This document shows, in pieces, positions 50,881 to 59,470 of a stretch of DNA of 64,000 bases. The notes below the pieces were generated by a model, which was given only the letters and a program-made list of their open reading frames with translations, did no database searches and was not told the DNA's origin. Position 1 is the stretch's first letter, and every line of letters starts with the position of its first letter. Source of the stretch: Streptomyces anulatus (GTDB lineage Bacteria > Actinomycetota > Actinomycetes > Streptomycetales > Streptomycetaceae); assembly GCF_014650675.1 (NCBI RefSeq), contig NZ_BMVK01000022.1, positions 1 through 64,000 on the forward strand. The letters are read 5' to 3'. The position numbers and the translations under genes were made by a program.

Positions 50881-51767
50881 TCATGCGGCCGGGGCCAACG
50901 TGGTTGGTGTGAGGTGGAAGGCATTCTCAAAGACGATCGGTGATCGTTGTCTGAGGCGGGAGTGGGGGCGCCGGGTGTTGTAACGGTGGTGCCATCGGAA
51001 GGCGTCGAGTCGCGGCTCCCGCTCGTCGAGCCGACCCTTTCGTCCCTGCAGGGTCCCGCGCTTGAAGGTGGCGTTGAAGGACGCGGCGAGTGCCTTGTCC
51101 GCGCTGGACCCGACCGCGCTCATTCTTCGCCTCACCCCTGCTGAACTGCAGGCTTCGGCGCATGCTCGACTGCTGTAGTGGGAGCCCCTGTCAGTGTGGA
51201 ACACGCCGCCGTTCACCCGGCCGCTGCGGGCGGCCACGGCCATCTCGACCGTGTCGGCGGCCAGCGAGGTGCACACAGGGTCGGCGATCGACCAGCCCAC
51301 GAGCAGGCGCAAGCAGATGCCGATCGCCATGGCCGCATACGGACAGGTCGTGCCGACGGCCATGTAGGTGGAGTCGGCGCACCATCCGGTGTTGAGGGCG
51401 TCCGCATTGAAGTCGCGGATCACCAAGTCCGGCGCGGGCGGCGCGGTGCTGTCCGCGATCGTCGTCCGCTTCTTCTTCAGGTGCCGGCCGACGATGTGGT
51501 TGACCCGCATCAGCCGGGTCACGCGCTTGCGGTTGATCCGCCGCTCCCTCGCCCGCAGCTCGGCATGAACGCGCAGGACACCATGGGTGCCATGGTGCTC
51601 GGCGCGGATGGCGCGGATCTCGCTCACGGTCCGCTTCTCATGAGCCTGGTGCCCGGCGCGGGCTTTCCAGGTGGTCGGATGCCGGTAGTAGCCGACGCGG
51701 ACCGCTACGAGCACCCGGCAGATGCGCTTGACGCCGAAGTTGGCACAGCTGTCGGAGATGAAGTGCC
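50881..51767 (-). mobile_element. Decayed IS3-family element: transposase OrfB remnant
   Basis: The frame encodes an IS3-type OrfB (rve/DDE integrase fold) of about 295 residues: NFGVKRICRVL at the start, GYYRHPT, HGTHGVLRVHAELR, WCADSTYM with the first Asp, FHTDRGSHYSS with the second, and HHRYNTRRPHSRL near the end. The third catalytic residue is lost: the usual ALAESF reads ALAASF (GCG for GAG). An in-frame stop precedes the conserved start and no OrfA is recognisable upstream. The element therefore looks immobile and truncated. I could not define terminal inverted repeats. Confidence 0.75.
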
Positions 51768-52193
51768 GGCGGCGGGGCTCACTTCACCTCGCGAGCGCAC
51801 TACGCGGCCGCTCGGCGCAGGGTCTCGGGCGAGGTGCCGTCATGCTGGGTGTCGCGGTGGTGGACGCACTGACGGGGCCGGAGTACAACCTGCTGCCGGT
51901 GCACGCCGCCGGTCCTGCGATCGCTGCGGGGCGTGGACAAGCGTGGCCATCATGGCTGACGCCCATCTGATGCCACCGCCACGCCCGTCGCACCGTTGCA
52001 CAGGTCGTGACCGTAGCGGTCGGTCGCCGATGCCCATCGCCTCGTCGTGGAAGTCGAATCCGGGAGCCAGGAACGGGCGCCGAGGCACACTCCCTGAACA
52101 GGTGAACCAATCCGGAGTACCCGGAGGTGTCTCGGCCGTTTCCGGTGCACACTGGGCACCAAGAGGCGTCGATTCCTGTTGGGAGGCGGAAGA
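51768..52193. other. 426-base stretch between IS3 remnant and phosphatase gene
   Basis: No supported gene. Short frames on both strands have no recognisable motif. The region may hold remains of the insertion sequence 5' end and the promoter of the SpoIIE-type gene. Confidence 0.45.
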
Positions 52194-54029
52194 GTGAACG
52201 CCGGCAGTGGTAGACGGCGCCTGCCCGGCCGGGGCTCCGCCGGGCGACGCTCGGCCGGCGCGAACGTGCGGTTCCGCCGGAGCAGAGGTATCCAGCTGCC
52301 GGACCGGTTCACCACCCGCAGCCGTCTTGCCTGGCTCAATTCTGCCAGTTCCCGCATCGGCACGACCCTGGACCTGGAGCGCACTGCTCAAGAACTCGCC
52401 GAGTTCACCGTGCCCCGTTTCGCCGACGGGGCCGCCGTGGACATCCTCGAGAGTGTCCTGCGGGGTGACGAGGGCTCCCGGAAGACCGAGCCCGGCATTC
52501 CGCAGATGCGGGCCACGGCGCTGTGCGCCATCGAGGAGCTCTCCAGCCTGGAGCCGACCCCGGTGGGTGAGATCTTCGTGCATGCCAAGCAGCCGCACGA
52601 GACGCTGCTCCACCGGTACGTCCTCCGGCAGGGGAAGCCGGTGCTGCTGAGCAGGATGCGCGACGACGACTTCATCCGCGTCGCGCCCACCGCGAGTGCC
52701 GCTGCGCAGTTGCGTGCCGCAGGTGTGCACAGCTACCTCGCCGTACCCCTGATCGCCCGTGGGCTGCTGCTCGGCAGCGCCGACTTCGTGCGCGGCCGCG
52801 GAACTCCGCCGTTCTCCACCACCGACCTGGCGCTGGCGGAGCAGCTCGCCTCCAAGGCTGCGGTCTTCATCGACAACGCGCGTCTGTACGGGCGGGAGCG
52901 CGAGCACGTCGTCTCGTTGCAGCGCTCCCTGCTGCCGCGTGTCACCCCGGCAACACCCGGTCTACTGGTGCACTCCGAGTACGCGCCCGCGGCGGCACAT
53001 CACGGCGTGGGCGGGGACTGGTACGACGTGATGGCCCTGCCCGGCGGGCGGACGGCCCTGATGGTGGGCGACGTGATGGGGCACGGGCTGCCCGCAGCCG
53101 CCACCATGGGGCGTCTGCGGACGGTGGCCCGCACGCTGATGACTCTGGACATGGCCCCCGAGCGGATTCTCGCTCGGCTCGACCTGGCCACCCGCGACCT
53201 GGAGGACGAGCAGGTCTCCACCTGTCTGTGCGCGGTCTACGACCCCGCTGACTCCTCCTACACACTGGCGAGCGCCGGGCACCTGCCGCCGCTTCTCCTC
53301 GACGGGCAGGGTGCCGCCGACTTCGTCCCGGTGCCGACCGGCGCGCCGCTGGGGGCGGGCGTGATCCCGTACGACCCCCTGCGGCTGCGCGTCCCGGACG
53401 GCGCCCACCTGGTCATGTACACGGACGGCCTGATCAAGTCCCGGGACGAGGACGTGGACGCCCAATTGGCAGGGCTGCGTGCGGCGGCGCTGAGCCTGCC
53501 GCCCGGGTCGCTGGAGAAGGGCGGTCTGGTGGAGCGCGCCCCGGCCGCCGCCGCCCGGTTCGACGAGACGGTACTCCTCGTCACCACGAGTGCCGCACTC
53601 CCGGCCGGGGACCTGCGGGTGTGGGAGCTGCCGCAGGACGGCCGGGCCGCCTCGGCCGCCCGTGGTCTCGTCACCGGCCAACTCGCCGCGTGGGGACTCG
53701 AGGAACTCGCCGACGTCTCCGAGCTCGTCGTCTCCGAACTGGTCGGCAACGCACTGCGCTACGGGAACGGCCCCGGCGAACTGCGGCTGCTGCGCGGCGA
53801 ACGCCTCGTCGTGGAGGTGTCGGACACCGGCCCCGACCTGCCCCAGATCCAGCACGCGGACCTCAGTGACGAGGGCGGACGGGGGCTTCAGCTCGTCAAC
53901 ATGCTGTGCCGCCGCTGGGGTTCGTCCCGCACGGTCACCGGCAAGGTGGTCTGGGCGGAACAAAATATGCCGTCCTCGGTCCTGGCTGAGCGCCAGGCCG
54001 TGGTGAAGTACGGGCGCGAAGTGCTGTGA
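52194..54029 (+). CDS. GAF-SpoIIE (PP2C)-HATPase phosphatase/anti-sigma switch protein
   Basis: A 611-residue protein. An N-terminal basic tail is followed by a GAF domain (about 60-230), a SpoIIE-type PP2C phosphatase (250-455; GGDWYDV and GDVMGHG carry the metal aspartates) and a HATPase_c_2 domain (480-595; SELVGNALRYG, DTGPDLP, GGRGLQLV). Such Streptomyces proteins dephosphorylate anti-anti-sigma factors and may phosphorylate them via the kinase domain, controlling stress sigma factors. GGAGG lies 7 bases before GTG 52194. It stands alone; partner anti-anti-sigma genes are not adjacent. Confidence 0.92.
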   Translation: MNAGSGRRRLPGRGSAGRRSAGANVRFRRSRGIQLPDRFTTRSRLAWLNSASSRIGTTLDLERTAQELAEFTVPRFADGAAVDILESVLRGDEGSRKTEPGIPQMRATALCAIEELSSLEPTPVGEIFVHAKQPHETLLHRYVLRQGKPVLLSRMRDDDFIRVAPTASAAAQLRAAGVHSYLAVPLIARGLLLGSADFVRGRGTPPFSTTDLALAEQLASKAAVFIDNARLYGREREHVVSLQRSLLPRVTPATPGLLVHSEYAPAAAHHGVGGDWYDVMALPGGRTALMVGDVMGHGLPAAATMGRLRTVARTLMTLDMAPERILARLDLATRDLEDEQVSTCLCAVYDPADSSYTLASAGHLPPLLLDGQGAADFVPVPTGAPLGAGVIPYDPLRLRVPDGAHLVMYTDGLIKSRDEDVDAQLAGLRAAALSLPPGSLEKGGLVERAPAAAARFDETVLLVTTSAALPAGDLRVWELPQDGRAASAARGLVTGQLAAWGLEELADVSELVVSELVGNALRYGNGPGELRLLRGERLVVEVSDTGPDLPQIQHADLSDEGGRGLQLVNMLCRRWGSSRTVTGKVVWAEQNMPSSVLAERQAVVKYGREVL

Positions 54030-54347
54030 CCTGAGGTGGGCGGCGGCCCTTGACCCAAGTACCTCGGTCAGGGTGACTCGCCGAACGGATCCGAGCGGGG
54101 TGATGGTCAGGCGACAGTGCCGAGGGGCACCCTGACGGCGTAGCCCCGTCAACGTCTTCCTCCCCTTCGTCCACGCTCTTCACGTCTGCCGAGTGCATGA
54201 GTGACTTATGGAGACCCAGTCGAGGGAACCGAGCTCCTTCGCAGGCATGAGGCGGCACTGTCGGCGAAGCACAGGACGCATGCCCGCCGACGAGCTCCAG
54301 CCACACAGCGCGTGAGACCCCTCCGGCTGTGACTCGACGGCGGTTCC
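54030..54347. other. 318-base convergent intergenic region, no gene seen
   Basis: It lies between the ends of the phosphatase and flavoprotein genes. It contains separated copies of GTCAGG and CCCTGAC that could pair as a loose hairpin, but no compact terminator or gene is clear. Confidence 0.4.
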
Positions 54348-55793
54348 TTAACCTCGAAACGCCTCCAGCAGCCGCAGCCACACCTCGCTGATCGTCGGGT
54401 ACGCCGGGACCGCGTGCCACAGGCGGGCGATGGGCACCTCCCCCGCGACCGCGATCGTGGCCGAGTGCAGGAGTTCGCCGATGCCCGGGCCGACGAAGGT
54501 GACGCCGAGCAGGATCTCGCGGTCCAGGTCCACGATCATCCGGGCGCGGCCCCGGTAGCCGTCGGCGTAGAGGCCGGATCCTGCCACCGCGGCGAGGTCG
54601 TGGTCGACGGCGCGTACGCGGTGGCCCGCGCGTTCGGCCTCGGCGAGGGTGAGGCCGACGGACGCGGCCTCCGGGTCGGTGAAGACGACCTGGGGGACGG
54701 CCCCGTGGTCGGCGGTGGCCGCGTGGGCTCCCCAGGGGGCGGTATCCAGCGGGGTCTTCCCGGTGCGGGCGGCGATCGCGGCGCCCGCGATGCGCGCCTG
54801 GTACTTGCCCTGGTGGGTCAGCAGGGCGCGGTGGTTGACGTCCCCGACCGCGTACAGCCAGTCCGTGCCCTCGACGCGGCAGCTGTCGTCGACGGTGAGC
54901 CAGGAGCCGGGTTCGAGGCCGATCGTCTCCAGGCCGAGGTCGTCCGTGCGCGGGGCCCGGCCGGTGGCGAAGAGGATCTCGTCGGCCTCGATGCGGTCGC
55001 CGTCGTCCAGCTCGACGGTGACGGGGCCGTCCGATGCGGGGCGCCGGAGGGCGGTGACGGAGACGCCCGTACGGATCCGGGCCCCGGCCTCCGTCAGCGC
55101 GTCGGCGACCAGCTCGCCCGCGAAGGGCTCCATCTTCGGGAGCAGACCGCTGCCCCGGATCAGCAGGGTCACCTCGGAGCCCAGCGCCTGCCAGACGGTC
55201 GCCATCTCCACGCCCACGACTCCCCCGCCGACGATCACGAGCCGGCCGGGGGCCTCCTTGGCGCTGGTGGCTTCGCGGCTGGTCCAGGGGCGGGCCTCCT
55301 CGACGCCGGGGAGGGAGGGGACCACGGCCCGGGAGCCGGTGCAGACGGCGACGGCGTGCCGGGCCGTGAGGCGATGCTCCGTGCCGTCAGGAGCGGTGAC
55401 GGTGACCTCACGGGGGCCGGTGAGCCGGCCCGTACCCCGGTGGACGTCCGCGCCGACGCTCTCCAGCCAGGCGACCTGGCCGTCGTCCTTCCAATGGCTC
55501 GCCTCCTCGTCCCGGTGGGCGAGTACGGCCTCCACGTCCAGAGGGCCCTGCACCGCGGCGCTCAGGCCGGGCACCCGGCGGGCGTCGGCGCGGGCGACGA
55601 CGGGGCGCAGCAGGGCCTTGCTCGGCATGCAGGCCCAGTAGGAGCACTCGCCGCCGACCAGTTCGGACTCCACCACCGCTGTGGAGAGCCCGGCGGCGCG
55701 GGCGCGGTCCGCCACGTTCTCTCCCACCGGGCCTGCGCCGATGACCACCACGTCGTATGCGGAGCGCTCGGAATTCTTCCCTGCATCAGTCAT
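54348..55793 (-). CDS. FAD-dependent pyridine nucleotide-disulfide oxidoreductase, non-canonical C-terminus
   Basis: A 481-residue class I flavoprotein disulfide reductase. It has GAGPVGENVA (19-28), the redox pair C50-x4-C55 in GGECSYWACMPSK, NAD motif GGGVVGVEMA and FAD motif YAVGDVNH. The C-terminal dimer domain ends with YPTISEVW: the usual active-site His of HPTxSE is Tyr465 here, while Glu470 remains. It resembles lipoamide dehydrogenase or mercuric reductase but is unlikely to work by the same acid-base step. It is divergent from a thioredoxin gene, so a thiol or metal redox role fits. The ribosome site is weak. Confidence 0.87.
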   Translation of the reverse strand: MTDAGKNSERSAYDVVVIGAGPVGENVADRARAAGLSTAVVESELVGGECSYWACMPSKALLRPVVARADARRVPGLSAAVQGPLDVEAVLAHRDEEASHWKDDGQVAWLESVGADVHRGTGRLTGPREVTVTAPDGTEHRLTARHAVAVCTGSRAVVPSLPGVEEARPWTSREATSAKEAPGRLVIVGGGVVGVEMATVWQALGSEVTLLIRGSGLLPKMEPFAGELVADALTEAGARIRTGVSVTALRRPASDGPVTVELDDGDRIEADEILFATGRAPRTDDLGLETIGLEPGSWLTVDDSCRVEGTDWLYAVGDVNHRALLTHQGKYQARIAGAAIAARTGKTPLDTAPWGAHAATADHGAVPQVVFTDPEAASVGLTLAEAERAGHRVRAVDHDLAAVAGSGLYADGYRGRARMIVDLDREILLGVTFVGPGIGELLHSATIAVAGEVPIARLWHAVPAYPTISEVWLRLLEAFRG

Positions 55794-55919
55794 GGAAACA
55801 GTGTCCTCGCGGGTGTGCGCCCCGGCCACATGGGCAGGCGGAATAGCGCAAGTGCAGTCACCGTTGTGCCGGACAGGACCCGTCAGGACCCCACCGGCAG
55901 AGGAAGAGGTATCCCCAGC

Positions 55920-56324
55920 ATGAGCACCGTCGAGCTCACCAAGGAAAACTTCGATCAGGTCGTCAGCGACAACGATTTCGTCCTGATCGACTTCTGGGCT
56001 TCCTGGTGCGGCCCCTGCCGGCAGTTCGCGCCGGTCTACGACTCGGCCTCCGAGCGCCACCCCGACCTCGTCTTCGCCAAGGTCGACACCGAGGCGCAGC
56101 AGGAGCTGGCGGCGGCCTTCGAGATCCGTTCCATCCCGACGCTGATGATCGTCCGCGACAACGTCGCGGTCTTCTCGCAGCCCGGTGCTCTGCCCGAGGC
56201 GGCTCTGGAGGACGTCATCGGGCAGGCCCGGAAGCTGGACATGGACGAGGTCCGCAAGTCCGTCGAGGAGCAGAAGCGGGCGGCCGAGGCGGGACAGGGG
56301 CAGGGACAGCCGGAGGCTCCGTAG
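55920..56324 (+). CDS. Thioredoxin
   Basis: A 134-residue thioredoxin with FWASWCGPC (C30, C33), the cis-proline segment RSIPTLMI and the C-terminal helix, followed by a short Gln/Gly-rich tail. It reduces protein disulfides in the cytoplasm. The gene shares a 126-base divergent promoter region with the flavoprotein disulfide reductase. A hairpin terminator follows. Confidence 0.95.
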   Translation: MSTVELTKENFDQVVSDNDFVLIDFWASWCGPCRQFAPVYDSASERHPDLVFAKVDTEAQQELAAAFEIRSIPTLMIVRDNVAVFSQPGALPEAALEDVIGQARKLDMDEVRKSVEEQKRAAEAGQGQGQPEAP

Positions 56325-56350
56325 GCGCTCTACCGGCGCGCGGTACGACC

Positions 56351-56399
56351 GAGGGCCCCGACCGACACCGTGGACACGGTGTGAACGGTCGGGGCCTCC
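56351..56399. terminator. Terminator after the thioredoxin gene
   Basis: A 13-base stem, GAGGCCCCGACCG type, encloses a second nested hairpin (ACACCGTGGACACGGTGT). It lies 27 bases beyond the thioredoxin stop. Confidence 0.8.
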
Positions 56400-56456
56400 G
56401 TCGTGCCCGGGGCGCAGGACGGGCCCGTGTTCCCGGGCGGCGCCCCTTCCCGGCTC

Positions 56457-56729
56457 TCAGGACGCGGGGCGCTCCCCCTCGGCCCCGGCGACGCGGACCG
56501 ACATGCCGTAGTCCAGTTCCTCGCCGTCGATGAGCACGGCTTCCACCGTCCGGGTCTCCGGATCGACGTCCGCCTCCATGCCCTCGCCCGCGTACCGGGG
56601 GTAGCCCGAGGCCCCCGTCTCGCCGGTGGCGGCGACGACCGCTGATCGGATCGGCCTGCCGGGGGCTCCGGTACGCGTCCTGCTGTGGTCGGGGATCAGG
56701 AGGAGCTCATAACTCTGCGGGTGGCTCAT
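56457..56729 (-). CDS. Small DUF6296-like hypothetical protein
   Basis: A 90-residue protein: SYELLLIPDHSRTRTG, YPRYAGEGMEADVDPETRTVEAVLIDGEELDYGMSV. It is soluble, acidic and mostly beta. It looks like a small Streptomyces family (perhaps DUF6296). The start is uncertain: GGAGG lies only one base before ATG 56729, and ATG 56747 in frame is possible. Function unknown. Confidence 0.6.
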   Translation of the reverse strand: MSHPQSYELLLIPDHSRTRTGAPGRPIRSAVVAATGETGASGYPRYAGEGMEADVDPETRTVEAVLIDGEELDYGMSVRVAGAEGERPAS

Positions 56730-56784
56730 GCCTCCGACGCTAGACATCCGCCGTGTGTCGCGCATGTCGTCGCGCCGGAGGCGG

Positions 56785-57807
56785 TCAGCTGGATTCCCGG
56801 TGCACGGCGCTGGTGCGGAGCAGGTCCTGATGGACCGGTGGCCCGCCCGGGTGCTGCACCATGCGGTCGATCGTCTCGGCCAGCGGCTGGGGCATGGCCA
56901 GCTCCATCCGGACCGTGCTGAGCCGGGGACGCAGCAGCCTGCCGATGAGGGAGTCGTCGGCGCCGATCACCGCCGTATCGGCGGGCACGGCCACCCCCGC
57001 GTCCTGGAGGGCCCGCATCAGCAGCATGGCGTACTCGTCGTTGTACGCGAACACCGCGTCCAGTCCCAGTTCCGGCCAGCGGGCGGCCAGCCGGTGCGCC
57101 GACTCCTCCTCGTACCGCAGCGGGAGCGGGCATACGCGGGCCCCCGCCGGTTCGGCTACGCCACGTGCCCCGACGAGGCGGGGCTCGGAGAACGGCGCCC
57201 GGCCCGGCTCCTGGGGCATGACCACGCCGATGTGGCGACGGCCCCGGGCCAGCAGGTGTTCCACCGCGCTGGCCCCGACCTGGCGTTGGTCCATGACCAG
57301 GCCGTGCGCTCCGGCCACCGGGCCGGGGCCCAGGCTGATCACCGCCTTGGCGCCGGAACGGGTCAGGATGCCCGTGCCGTGCGGGGTGAGGGCGATGCCC
57401 GGCGGTACGACGACGGCGACGGGCCTCAGTTCGGCCCAGGCCGTGGCCGCCTCGTCGGCGGTGAGTCCGACGCTGCCGTACTGGACGACGGTGTAGTCCA
57501 GGCGGCGCAGCCCGGACTGGAGTTCCTCGAAGAAGTACTGGTGGAGAGGTCCTGCCGGTATGTGGCCGGAGGGCAACAGGACCATGCGGCTGTGTCCGGC
57601 GCGCAGGCTGCGGGCAGCCGCGTGCGGAACGTAACCGAGCTGGAGGGCGGCCTCCCTGACCCGGCGTCGGGTGGGTTCGCTGATCCGGACGGTGGCGTTG
57701 TTGTTCAGTACGTACGACACGGTGGCCCGGGACACTCCGGCGAGGCGCGCGACATCGGCGCTGGTCGGAACGGAGACTTCGGCGGGCTGCTTGGGTAACT
57801 GGCTCAT
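56785..57807 (-). CDS. LacI-family transcriptional regulator
   Basis: A 340-residue LacI/GalR regulator. The HTH is SADVARLAGVSRATVSYVLN (residues 16-35), the hinge helix is in RRVREAALQLGYVPHAAARSLR, and the periplasmic-binding-like sensor includes FFEELQSGLRRLDY, GVVMPQEPG, AVFAYNDEYAMLLMRALQDAG and TVRMELAMPQPL. No sugar-uptake operon is adjacent, so its targets are probably elsewhere. It is divergent from the PemK-like gene. Confidence 0.9.
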   Translation of the reverse strand: MSQLPKQPAEVSVPTSADVARLAGVSRATVSYVLNNNATVRISEPTRRRVREAALQLGYVPHAAARSLRAGHSRMVLLPSGHIPAGPLHQYFFEELQSGLRRLDYTVVQYGSVGLTADEAATAWAELRPVAVVVPPGIALTPHGTGILTRSGAKAVISLGPGPVAGAHGLVMDQRQVGASAVEHLLARGRRHIGVVMPQEPGRAPFSEPRLVGARGVAEPAGARVCPLPLRYEEESAHRLAARWPELGLDAVFAYNDEYAMLLMRALQDAGVAVPADTAVIGADDSLIGRLLRPRLSTVRMELAMPQPLAETIDRMVQHPGGPPVHQDLLRTSAVHRESS

Positions 57808-57946
57808 GGCGTCGGGCAGTCTTCCAGACCCGTGGGAGCGGGTTTCGGCCCGGGGCCCGCAGGTCCGGTCACGGTGGCCGGAAGCCCGCCCCGCGGCCCC
57901 GGTCCGACGCCCCGCTCCCGGGATCGGGCGGTGAAGGTTCTACGGT

Positions 57947-58420
57947 GTGGCGATGACGTTCCACGACAGCGCGTACCGTTCCGACAACCCCTTTGACGTG
58001 CCCGGCAGCAGCGGGCCGACCGCCACGGTGCAGGCCGATCCCGACGGCGTGGGCCCTGTGCGTACCTCGTACGCCCCCGATCGCGACGGCGATCCCGACC
58101 CCGGCGAGATCGTCTGGACCTGGGTGCCTTTCGAGGAGAACGACGGGCGTGGGAAGGACCGGCCTGTGCTCGTCGTGGCCCGCGAGGAAGCGGGCACGCT
58201 GCTCGCCGTCCAGCTCTCCAGCAAGCAGCACGACCGGGAACACGAGTGGGTGGCCCTGGGCGCGGGCCCCTGGGACAGCTCGGGGCGGCCGTCCTGGGCC
58301 GGTCTCGACCGGGTGCTGCGGGTCCACGAGGACGGGATGCGCCGGGAGGCGTGCGCCCTGGACCGGGAGCGGTTCGACCGGGTCGCCGGGCGGCTGCGCG
58401 AGCGGTACGGCTGGAGCTGA
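57947..58420 (+). CDS. PemK/MazF-like type II toxin-fold protein
   Basis: A 157-residue protein. The core PGEIVWTWVPFEENDGRGKDRPVLVVARE resembles the N-terminal strand set of PemK/MazF, and LAVQLSSKQHD follows. The first 50 residues are extra. No antitoxin gene is adjacent, so it may not be a functional toxin. GTG 57947 is 9 bases after GAAGG; ATG 57953 is the alternative. A hairpin terminator follows. Confidence 0.7.
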   Translation: MAMTFHDSAYRSDNPFDVPGSSGPTATVQADPDGVGPVRTSYAPDRDGDPDPGEIVWTWVPFEENDGRGKDRPVLVVAREEAGTLLAVQLSSKQHDREHEWVALGAGPWDSSGRPSWAGLDRVLRVHEDGMRREACALDRERFDRVAGRLRERYGWS

Positions 58421-58447
58421 GCGGCGAGGCGGCAGGGGGCGGTGCGG

Positions 58448-58477
58448 CCCCGGCGGGCGGTGATGCGGCCCGCCGGG
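58448..58477. terminator. Stem-loop terminator
   Basis: CCCGGCGGGC pairs with GCCCGCCGGG across a short loop between the convergent PemK-like and PARG-like genes. Confidence 0.75.
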
Positions 58478-58502
58478 CACAGCCCGGACGCCGGGTCCCG
58501 GG

Positions 58503-59324
58503 TCAGGTGAAGGTCCGGGCGAAGGCGGCCCGGACGTCGGAGTCGGGGTTCCGGTCCAGGATCCCGAAGACGATCTGCTCGAAGTGGCCGCCGAACCGGC
58601 CGCCCTCGCCGAGCAGCGCCCGGAACGCCTCCGCCACCTGTCCCGGGTCGTTCTGGAAGACGCCGCAGCCCCAGGCTCCCAGGACCAGTCTGCGGTAGCC
58701 GCGTACGGCGGCGACTTCCAGCACCCGTTCGGCGCGGGAGGCCAGAGCCGCCGGGATGCGGTGGGCCTCCTCGGGGGTCTGCCGCTGGATCACCCCGGCG
58801 TTGGGCGCGGGCGAGGTGAGGAATCCGACGGTGTACGGGGCGTCCAGGAACGCGCCTCGGTCGTCGCGGAAGACCGGCACCCCGGGCGAGTGGATCACCC
58901 GGTCGGTGTAGAAGGCGCTGCGTTCGGCGCGGTGGTGCGCGTAGTACTCGGGGGCGCGCAGCAGGGTCGCGTGGAGGGCCGAGCCTCGGCACAGGGCCTC
59001 TTCCTGGGCCTGCGCGCCGTTGAGGTAGCCACCGCCGGGGTTCCGGGCCGAGGCGTAGCTGAGGACGGCCACCCGGCCGGAGGCCTCGCCGGTCATCCGG
59101 CGGGCCGCGGCGAGGCTGCTCTCGTCGGTGACCTCGATGTGCGGGGTGCGGTCGATGTCCAGGGCCGCGACGGGCACCGGGTCCGGTCCGTAGAGCCGGG
59201 TGCCCGACAGCGCGGCGGTCACGGCCCGTTCGATGGACACGTCCTGACCTGCCGCGTTGCGATACTTCCCGGCCTCGACGACCGCTTCCGTCCCGCGCGC
59301 GATTCCGCGCAGCCGCGCGCTCAC
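58503..59324 (-). CDS. Bacterial-type PARG/macrodomain protein (TIGR02452)
   Basis: A 273-residue protein with the poly(ADP-ribose) glycohydrolase signature: GGG at residues 97-99 followed by QEE at 107-109 in NPGGGYLNGAQAQEEAL. YTDRVIHSPGVPVFRDD and VLGAWGCGVFQNDP follow. Bacterial PARGs remove ADP-ribose from proteins or nucleic acids. The GTG start has GGAG 5 bases upstream, and the stop is 25 bases from a hairpin. It is divergent from egtA. No ADP-ribosyltransferase is visible nearby. Confidence 0.85.
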   Translation of the reverse strand: MSARLRGIARGTEAVVEAGKYRNAAGQDVSIERAVTAALSGTRLYGPDPVPVAALDIDRTPHIEVTDESSLAAARRMTGEASGRVAVLSYASARNPGGGYLNGAQAQEEALCRGSALHATLLRAPEYYAHHRAERSAFYTDRVIHSPGVPVFRDDRGAFLDAPYTVGFLTSPAPNAGVIQRQTPEEAHRIPAALASRAERVLEVAAVRGYRRLVLGAWGCGVFQNDPGQVAEAFRALLGEGGRFGGHFEQIVFGILDRNPDSDVRAAFARTFT

Positions 59325-59470
59325 CTGCGCTCCCCCGTGTGGTGCATACGGGGCATGCTGACGGGGAACCCGGCCTGGGCGCAACCGGATTTTCGTGGCT
59401 CGGGGGCACCCTTGTGCGATCTCCGGGTACGGGTTTGGCTGGTAGGTACGCAGCTGAGAAGGAGTCCCTC

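Noticed and set aside
51840..52907. Minus-strand frame opposite the SpoIIE-type gene start
   Set aside because: It lacks domains and a ribosome site and mostly shadows the GAF domain coding region.
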